Assembly: GCA_031555505.1 (NCBI GenBank)
Contig: JAVBUH010000037.1
Span: 1-18,741 of the forward strand
Direction: 5' to 3'
Length of the DNA: 18,741 bases
From: JAJDIA01 sp031555505
Lineage (GTDB): Bacteria > Bacteroidota > Bacteroidia > Bacteroidales > Tannerellaceae
The notes under the pieces were generated by a model. The model made no database searches, was not told where the DNA came from, and worked only from the letters and a program-made list of their open reading frames with translations. A program made the position numbers and the translations under genes. Shown one piece after another: positions 13,952 to 18,741 of this stretch (positions are counted from its first letter, which is position 1; each line of letters begins with the position of its first letter).

Positions 13952-16237
13952 TTAGTGTAAACCATCTCTGGTCGCACTACAACTTATTGTTGCTTCAAAT
14001 ATATTCAGTTTCTCCTTTTCCCCGGCCAATAACAGAGTATCTCCTTCCTGTAAGGTAAATGAGGGTGTGATCTGCGTCAATGTCTCTCCCTTTCGTTCGA
14101 TGCTGATGATCATGCACTCGGTTTTGCGCTGGATATCCAGTTCCCGGATGGATTTGCCTATCAGGGCACAGCAGGCTTCCACCTCGTATTGCCCCAATAC
14201 GATATGATGCTGCGGTTCTTCTTCGGTTTCACCCATTTGTTTGTTGTTTTCAATCATACGCATCATACACTGTATGTTACCGTCTCTTCCGGCTACCACC
14301 AGTTTGTCGTAGGGGTAAATTCGCTCATTCGCATCCGGAATATTAATCTTCCGGTTCCCGCGTATAATGGTCACGATATGTAGTCCCATTTGTTCGCGCA
14401 ACTTCAATTCACCGAGTGTTTTGCCAACACTCGCAGACTGCGGCGATACTTCTATCTCCTCCAGATGAATATCCTTTCCCAACAGCGTATGCGCCACAGC
14501 AGGATGGATAGCCGCTTTTTGTTCGTCTCTGCGCTGTCTTTCATGCAGATTATCAAGAAACTGCTTTTCTATACGACGGGACTGTTGCTTGAAAGCCCGC
14601 AAAATGATGATGGTGGTGATAAAGGCGATAGAAATAAGAATCACCAGCAACGTCGCTCTTGGAAATAAAGGTACAAGTACCATCATGATAAGCACTACGC
14701 AGATAATGATACGCAACACAATAAGTGAGATCAATATCCCTTTGTTGAAGTGGTTATCATCCCACAAGTTCTTGAACGCTGTAGAACGGTTCTTTTTCAT
14801 CATAATGGCACGCAGGAAAGGAGCCATCAGCAACAAAGCAACGGCGGCCGACATCACTTTCCCCCAAATGCCCGGTAAATGCCCGGTAATAAATGGGGTT
14901 ACAAACTGTTCACATAAAAAGATGATGGCCAGAGAGATCGTGGCATATATGGCCGACATTTGAAGGATGCTCTTGAGAAGCTGCTGCCAATCATTCTGTT
15001 TATTGACCACATTCAGGTTTGACGAAGCGTATCCATCCACCAGAATATGCCACCGTTCCGGAATTCGCTTTTCCAGAAACTCATATACAGGAACAGACAA
15101 GCGGATATAATAGGGTGTAATGAAAGTGGTGATAATGGATACGGCCACAATAATCGGATACAAGCTCTGGCTGATCACACCCAGGCTTGTCCCCAATGCG
15201 GCGATAATAAATGAAAACTCTCCTATTTGTGTCAGACTGAAACCCGACTGCAAAGCAACCTTCAATCCTTCTCCGGAAGCCAATACGCCGATGGCAGCAA
15301 ATAGTACACGGCCTATAATAATCGTAAGCGTAAATACAATAATCAATCCGTATCGTTCCGCAATGATATGCGGATCCAGCATCATGCCTACCGATACGAA
15401 AAAAATAGCGCCAAAAAGATTCTTTATCGGTTCAACCAGGTGTGCAATCTGACGGGCACGTACAGTCTCAGCCAGAATAGACCCCATAATGAAGGCGCCT
15501 AAGGCTGCCGAAAATCCTACTTTATAGGCAAACAGCACCATGCCAAGACATAGACCGATTGAAACGATTACCAACGTCTCGTCATTCAGGAATTTTTTCA
15601 ATGTCTTCAGCATCGTAGGGATCAGGTAGATACCTCCCACAAACCAAACCAATACAAAGAATATGAGCCTGAATATACTTTCCAACAATTCCATGCCTTC
15701 AATTGTGTTGCTCACCGCCACCGTAGATAGCAGTACCAGCATCAGAATGGCGGCCAGGTCTTCCACAATCAGCATCCCGAACACAATATTGGCAAACCGT
15801 TGCTTTTGCAGGTTCATGTCATTGAAGGCCTTGATAATAATTGTGGTAGACGACATCGAAAGCATCCCGCCAAGGAATACACTGTCCATGTGAGACCAAC
15901 GCAATAGCTGCCCGATCACATAACCCACCAGAATCATCGACAGCATATTGATCAGCGTGGCCAAGGATGCTGTCCCCCCTACAGCCATCAGCTTTTTGAA
16001 ACTGAATTCCAGCCCCAGCGCAAACAACAGAAAAATCACTCCAATCTCTGCCCAAATCTCCACATTGCCCATATCCGTCACTGTGGGAATCCAGGTAATA
16101 TACGGGCCGGCTATGAATCCTGCTACGATATAGCCCAGTACAACCGGCTGCTTCAGCCACTTAAAGAGTATGGATGCAATACTGGCGGTGATCAGGATTA
16201 ATGCCAGGTCTATAACGAATGTATGCAGGTGGGCCAT
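13952..16237 (-). CDS. CPA2-type cation/proton antiporter with two RCK_C domains
   Basis: 761 aa inner-membrane protein. Residues 5-390 form a KefB/KefC-like Na+/H+-exchanger domain of about 12 helices, with GYIVAGFIAGPY (35-46), LFALGLEFSFKKL (71-83), SMSSTTIIIKAF (127-138) and LIVEDLAAI with Glu159-Asp160, the likely ion-path residues. A second membrane block (about 420-548) adds four helices. The cytoplasmic tail carries two RCK_C (TrkA_C) domains, about 590-665 and 680-755, joined by an acidic linker (ETEEEP). No NAD-binding RCK_N domain is present. Such proteins exchange K+ or Na+ for H+, with the tail sensing a ligand; the ion is not predictable. It converges on panB and is divergent from htpG. 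Confidence 0.92.
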   Translation of the reverse strand: MAHLHTFVIDLALILITASIASILFKWLKQPVVLGYIVAGFIAGPYITWIPTVTDMGNVEIWAEIGVIFLLFALGLEFSFKKLMAVGGTASLATLINMLSMILVGYVIGQLLRWSHMDSVFLGGMLSMSSTTIIIKAFNDMNLQKQRFANIVFGMLIVEDLAAILMLVLLSTVAVSNTIEGMELLESIFRLIFFVLVWFVGGIYLIPTMLKTLKKFLNDETLVIVSIGLCLGMVLFAYKVGFSAALGAFIMGSILAETVRARQIAHLVEPIKNLFGAIFFVSVGMMLDPHIIAERYGLIIVFTLTIIIGRVLFAAIGVLASGEGLKVALQSGFSLTQIGEFSFIIAALGTSLGVISQSLYPIIVAVSIITTFITPYYIRLSVPVYEFLEKRIPERWHILVDGYASSNLNVVNKQNDWQQLLKSILQMSAIYATISLAIIFLCEQFVTPFITGHLPGIWGKVMSAAVALLLMAPFLRAIMMKKNRSTAFKNLWDDNHFNKGILISLIVLRIIICVVLIMMVLVPLFPRATLLVILISIAFITTIIILRAFKQQSRRIEKQFLDNLHERQRRDEQKAAIHPAVAHTLLGKDIHLEEIEVSPQSASVGKTLGELKLREQMGLHIVTIIRGNRKINIPDANERIYPYDKLVVAGRDGNIQCMMRMIENNKQMGETEEEPQHHIVLGQYEVEACCALIGKSIRELDIQRKTECMIISIERKGETLTQITPSFTLQEGDTLLLAGEKEKLNIFEATISCSATRDGLH

Positions 16238-16294
16238 AATTGTATATGCTGTTTCAGCGCATAAAAATAAAGAAAAACGTCCAAATACCGGTAA

Positions 16295-16307
16295 CGAATG
16301 ACATTCG
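16295..16307. repeat. 13-bp palindrome CGAATG-A-CATTCG
   Basis: A perfect inverted repeat with 6-bp arms around one base, 57 bp upstream of the antiporter start in the antiporter/htpG gap. It has the size of a dimeric regulator site; no regulator can be named. Confidence 0.4.
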
Positions 16308-16355
16308 GTTTGAATCTATCTGCAAATTTGTCATATTATAGCGTCTGTTTCTACA

Positions 16356-16370
16356 CCAAAATGATTTTGG
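16356..16370. repeat. 15-bp palindrome CCAAAAT-G-ATTTTGG
   Basis: A perfect inverted repeat with 7-bp arms around one base, about 85 bp upstream of htpG. Its right end supplies the GG of the sigma-54-like -24 element that follows. Candidate operator site, regulator unknown. Confidence 0.5.
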
Positions 16371-16383
16371 CACTTGTTTTGAT
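16368..16383 (+). promoter_or_regulatory. Sigma-54-like promoter motif upstream of htpG
   Basis: TGGCAC-N5-TTGAT matches the sigma-54 consensus TGGCAC-N5-TTGC(A/T) except for A in place of the C of the -12 element. The spacing is right. It would start transcription about 60 nt before the htpG ATG. No good TAnnTTTG box was found in this gap; the best vegetative match, TTG-N18-TACATGTA (16393-16421), is weak. Confidence 0.35.
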
Positions 16384-16455
16384 ATTCGTTAGTTGCAAAT
16401 GAAATGGCATGCTTACATGTATTAATATATAAACAATATAAAGCTTAATTGGATT

Positions 16456-18510
16456 ATGAGTAAACAAGGAAACATTGGGGTTACAAGCGAAAACATCTTC
16501 CCTATCATCAAAAAGTTCTTGTACAGTGATCATGAAATCTTTCTGCGTGAACTGGTTTCAAATGCGGTAGACGCTACTCAGAAGTTGAAGACGCTTGCTT
16601 CCGTAGGTGAATTCAAAGGCGAAATGGGCGATCTGACGATCCGCGTCTCATTCGACGACAAAAAAATCACCATCAGCGACCGTGGTATCGGCATGACTGC
16701 CGAAGAAATAGACAAATACATCAACCAGATCGCTTTCTCAGGTGCCGAAGAGTTTGTAGAAAAATATAAAAACGATGCAGCCTCTATCATCGGCCATTTC
16801 GGTCTCGGCTTCTATTCTTCCTTTATGGTATCCAAACGGGTAGAGATCGTGACCCGCTCCTGCAAAGAAGGTGCCGTCCCCATGAAATGGAGCTGCGAAG
16901 GCAATCCGGAATATACGCTGGAAGAAACCGAAAAAGCCGATCGCGGTACCGATATCATCCTCTATATCGACGATGATAACAAGGATTTCCTGAACAAAGA
17001 AAAGATCAACGGCCTGCTCACCAAATACTGCCGTTTCCTCCCCGTCCCCATCGCCTTCGGTAAAAAACAGGAATGGAAAGACGGTAAATACGTAGATACT
17101 GCCGAAGATAATATCGTGAACGATATCACCCCCGCCTGGGTACGCAAGCCGGCCGACATGACCGACGAAGACTACAAAAAGTTCTACCGTGACCTCTATC
17201 CCATGTCGGAAGAACCGCTCTTCTGGATTCACCTCAATGTTGACTATCCGTTCAACCTGACTGGTATCCTTTACTTCCCGCGCATCAAGAGCAATATCGA
17301 CATGCACCGCAACAAGATCCAGTTGTATTGCAACCAGGTATTTGTGACTGATTCCGTAGAAGGCATTGTGCCTGAGTTTCTTACCCTCTTGCATGGCGTG
17401 CTGGATTCGCCGGATATCCCGCTCAACGTTTCCCGCTCCTACCTGCAGAGCGACCAGAACGTGAAAAAGATATCCAACCATATCACCAAGAAAGTGGCCG
17501 ACCGTCTGGAAGAAATATTCAAGAACGACCGCGCGCAGTTTGAAGAAAAATGGGACAGCCTGAAACTGTTCATCGAATACGGTATGCTAACCGATGAAAA
17601 GTTCTACGACCGTGCCACCAAGTTTGCTTTGCTGAAAGACGTAGACGGCAAATACTTCACACTGGACGAATACAAGACGCTGATCAAAGAGAATCAGACC
17701 GACAAAGACGGCAGCCTGGTCTATCTCTATACCAATAGCACCGAAGACCAATACAGCTATATCCATGCCGCTAAGGATAAAGGCTACAACGTGTTGATGA
17801 TGGACGGACAACTGGATGTTCATATCGTAGGCCAACTGGAACAAAAGCTCGAAAAGACCCGCTTTGTCCGCGTAGACAGTGATACTACAGAAAACCTGAT
17901 CCCGAAAGAAAAGACAAACAAAGTAACGCTCGACGATCACCAGCAAAATGCCCTTCGCGAAGTATTTAAAAGCCGTATGCCGAAGATTGACAAGGCCGAC
18001 TTCTACGTTACCTTCGAAGCCCTTGGCGAACAGGCCAACCCTGTCATGCTCACACAAGGCGAATATATGCGCCGTATGCGTGAGATGTCGGCTATGCAGG
18101 GCGGAATGGCCTCTTTCTACGGCGAACTGCCCGACAGCTACAACCTGGTGCTCAATACCGATCATCCGCTGGTAAAGAAGGTGCTGGTTGACGAAGAAGC
18201 ACAGTGCGCCGACAAACTCCAACCGATCCTTGCCGATATCAAAGGCTGGGAAGCCCGCCAGTCAGACTTGCGCGAAGCCCAGAACAAGAAAAAGGACGAA
18301 GAGATCAGCGCCGCCGAAAAAGCAGATATGGAAAGCACCAATAAAAAGCTGGACGAACTTCGTGCCCAAAGCAACGCCATCCTCGCCGAATATGCTGCCG
18401 GCAACAACATGATCAGCCAGTTGATCGACCTGGCCCTCCTCGGTAACGGCATGCTGAAAGGTGAAGCCCTCAGCCAATTCATCAAGCGCAGTGCGCAAAT
18501 GATCGGATAA
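16456..18510 (+). CDS. htpG: Molecular chaperone HtpG (Hsp90)
   Basis: 684 aa cytoplasmic ATP-dependent chaperone, longer than the E. coli protein (about 624) and similar to other Bacteroidetes forms. The N-terminal GHKL ATPase domain (about 1-220) shows LRELVSNAVDA with Glu32 (catalytic) and Asn36, DRGIGMT with Asp75, and IGHFGLGFYSSF (112-123) in the lid/ATP-binding region. The middle domain includes ILYFPR and LNVSRSYLQSD, whose arginine contacts ATP phosphate. The C-terminal dimerisation domain ends the protein after a charged, probably coiled stretch (about 610-655). No MEEVD tail is present, as expected for bacteria. It has its own terminator and is divergent from the antiporter gene. 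Confidence 0.98.
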   Translation: MSKQGNIGVTSENIFPIIKKFLYSDHEIFLRELVSNAVDATQKLKTLASVGEFKGEMGDLTIRVSFDDKKITISDRGIGMTAEEIDKYINQIAFSGAEEFVEKYKNDAASIIGHFGLGFYSSFMVSKRVEIVTRSCKEGAVPMKWSCEGNPEYTLEETEKADRGTDIILYIDDDNKDFLNKEKINGLLTKYCRFLPVPIAFGKKQEWKDGKYVDTAEDNIVNDITPAWVRKPADMTDEDYKKFYRDLYPMSEEPLFWIHLNVDYPFNLTGILYFPRIKSNIDMHRNKIQLYCNQVFVTDSVEGIVPEFLTLLHGVLDSPDIPLNVSRSYLQSDQNVKKISNHITKKVADRLEEIFKNDRAQFEEKWDSLKLFIEYGMLTDEKFYDRATKFALLKDVDGKYFTLDEYKTLIKENQTDKDGSLVYLYTNSTEDQYSYIHAAKDKGYNVLMMDGQLDVHIVGQLEQKLEKTRFVRVDSDTTENLIPKEKTNKVTLDDHQQNALREVFKSRMPKIDKADFYVTFEALGEQANPVMLTQGEYMRRMREMSAMQGGMASFYGELPDSYNLVLNTDHPLVKKVLVDEEAQCADKLQPILADIKGWEARQSDLREAQNKKKDEEISAAEKADMESTNKKLDELRAQSNAILAEYAAGNNMISQLIDLALLGNGMLKGEALSQFIKRSAQMIG

Positions 18511-18533
18511 CAGTACAGTATCTTATACAAAAG

Positions 18534-18567
18534 AAGAAGGTATCCATTACGGGTACCTTCTTTTTTT
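18534..18567 (+). terminator. htpG intrinsic terminator
   Basis: Arms 18534-18545 (AAGAAGGTATCC) and 18551-18562 (GGGTACCTTCTT) form a 12-bp stem with one G-U pair and a 5-nt loop, followed by five more T. It lies 24 bp after the htpG stop. On the minus strand the hairpin is followed only by CTTTTG, so it may also weakly end the converging gene. Confidence 0.88.
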
Positions 18568-18614
18568 AGCGTGTTATTCCCTTTTAATTCTTGGTTTTGA
18601 ATAGAATAAGCATG

Positions 18615-18741
18615 TTATTCCATAAACCACTGTAATGAAACTCTCAGTAAAGATCCTTGGTAGTCTTTGGGGATTATCACATACGGCTTGACATAACTCA
18701 CATCAGCATGCCGCTTTGCAAAATCGTATAAAAATTTTTCT
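18615..18741 (-). CDS. Unidentified protein, C-terminal fragment (start outside window)
   Basis: A frame open from the right edge to TAA at 18615-18617, 41 residues, converging on htpG. Visible pieces are EKFLYDFAKRHADVSYV, KPYVIIPKDYQGSLL and the end RVSLQWFME. The composition looks protein-like and the position beyond the htpG terminator fits a real gene end. The final alternating hydrophobic/aromatic stretch could be a beta strand, but the fragment is too short to assign a family. It could still be a chance open frame. Confidence 0.5.
   Translation of the reverse strand, partial: EKFLYDFAKRHADVSYVKPYVIIPKDYQGSLLRVSLQWFME

Noticed and set aside
16405..16420. Second TGGCA motif upstream of htpG as another sigma-54 site
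   Set aside because: The -12 part (CATGT) does not match TTGC(A/T); only the -24 half resembles the consensus.
16738..17481. 247-codon minus-strand frame opposite htpG
   Set aside because: Antisense shadow of htpG with the repetitive V/F/I-rich composition expected from the complement of acidic and lysine-rich codons.
1..18741. Search for an undescribed defence, mobile or biosynthetic system
   Set aside because: All large genes are recognisable housekeeping or transport genes in normal contexts; no transposase, integrase, reverse transcriptase, toxin-antitoxin pair or repeat array was seen.

Overview
The window reads as an ordinary chromosomal segment of a Bacteroidales bacterium, most likely Parabacteroides or a close relative (inference). 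The reasons are: Bacteroidetes-type promoters (TAnnTTTG at -7, TTG at -33), little use of Shine-Dalgarno sequences, Na+-NQR genes, a T9SS 'plug'/DUF5103 family protein, a long HtpG and a fused two-domain HisB. I see no mobile element, CRISPR array, rRNA, tRNA or defence system.

Layout. Bases 1-3153 (minus strand) hold the start of an nqr operon, nqrA-nqrB-nqrC, with nqrC cut by the left edge. A divergent 130-bp gap leads to a plus-strand plug-like protein gene (3284-4558). Its end overlaps the end of a minus-strand EamA/DMT transporter gene by 8 bp. The transporter lies just downstream of dnaB (5528-7048, minus), which has its own promoter. Bases 7154-12140 (minus) form a histidine operon: promoter, a 12-codon leader peptide with five His codons, an attenuator terminator, hisG, hisD, hisC, bifunctional hisB, and a small lipoprotein gene whose start codon overlaps the hisB stop.

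To the right are a stretch with no convincing gene (about 12141-12551), a DUF1398 protein gene, panB (ketopantoate hydroxymethyltransferase), a large CPA2-type cation/proton antiporter with two C-terminal RCK_C (TrkA_C) domains (minus), and htpG (Hsp90, plus) with a strong intrinsic terminator. The last bases hold the C-terminus of an unidentified minus-strand gene converging on htpG.

The most informative element is the his leader. The His-codon run, the segment just after the leader stop codon and the terminator hairpin can be read as a translation-dependent attenuator: the segment at 12028-12036 can pair with the ascending arm of the terminator and would be covered by a ribosome that reaches the stop codon. 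Other points worth checking are the SSB-tail-like DnaB C-terminus (DNAIPF), the HisB phosphatase domain lacking its usual zinc ligands, a lipoprotein gene coupled to hisB, a tandem 11-bp repeat upstream of panB, and two perfect palindromes plus a sigma-54-like motif between the antiporter gene and htpG.
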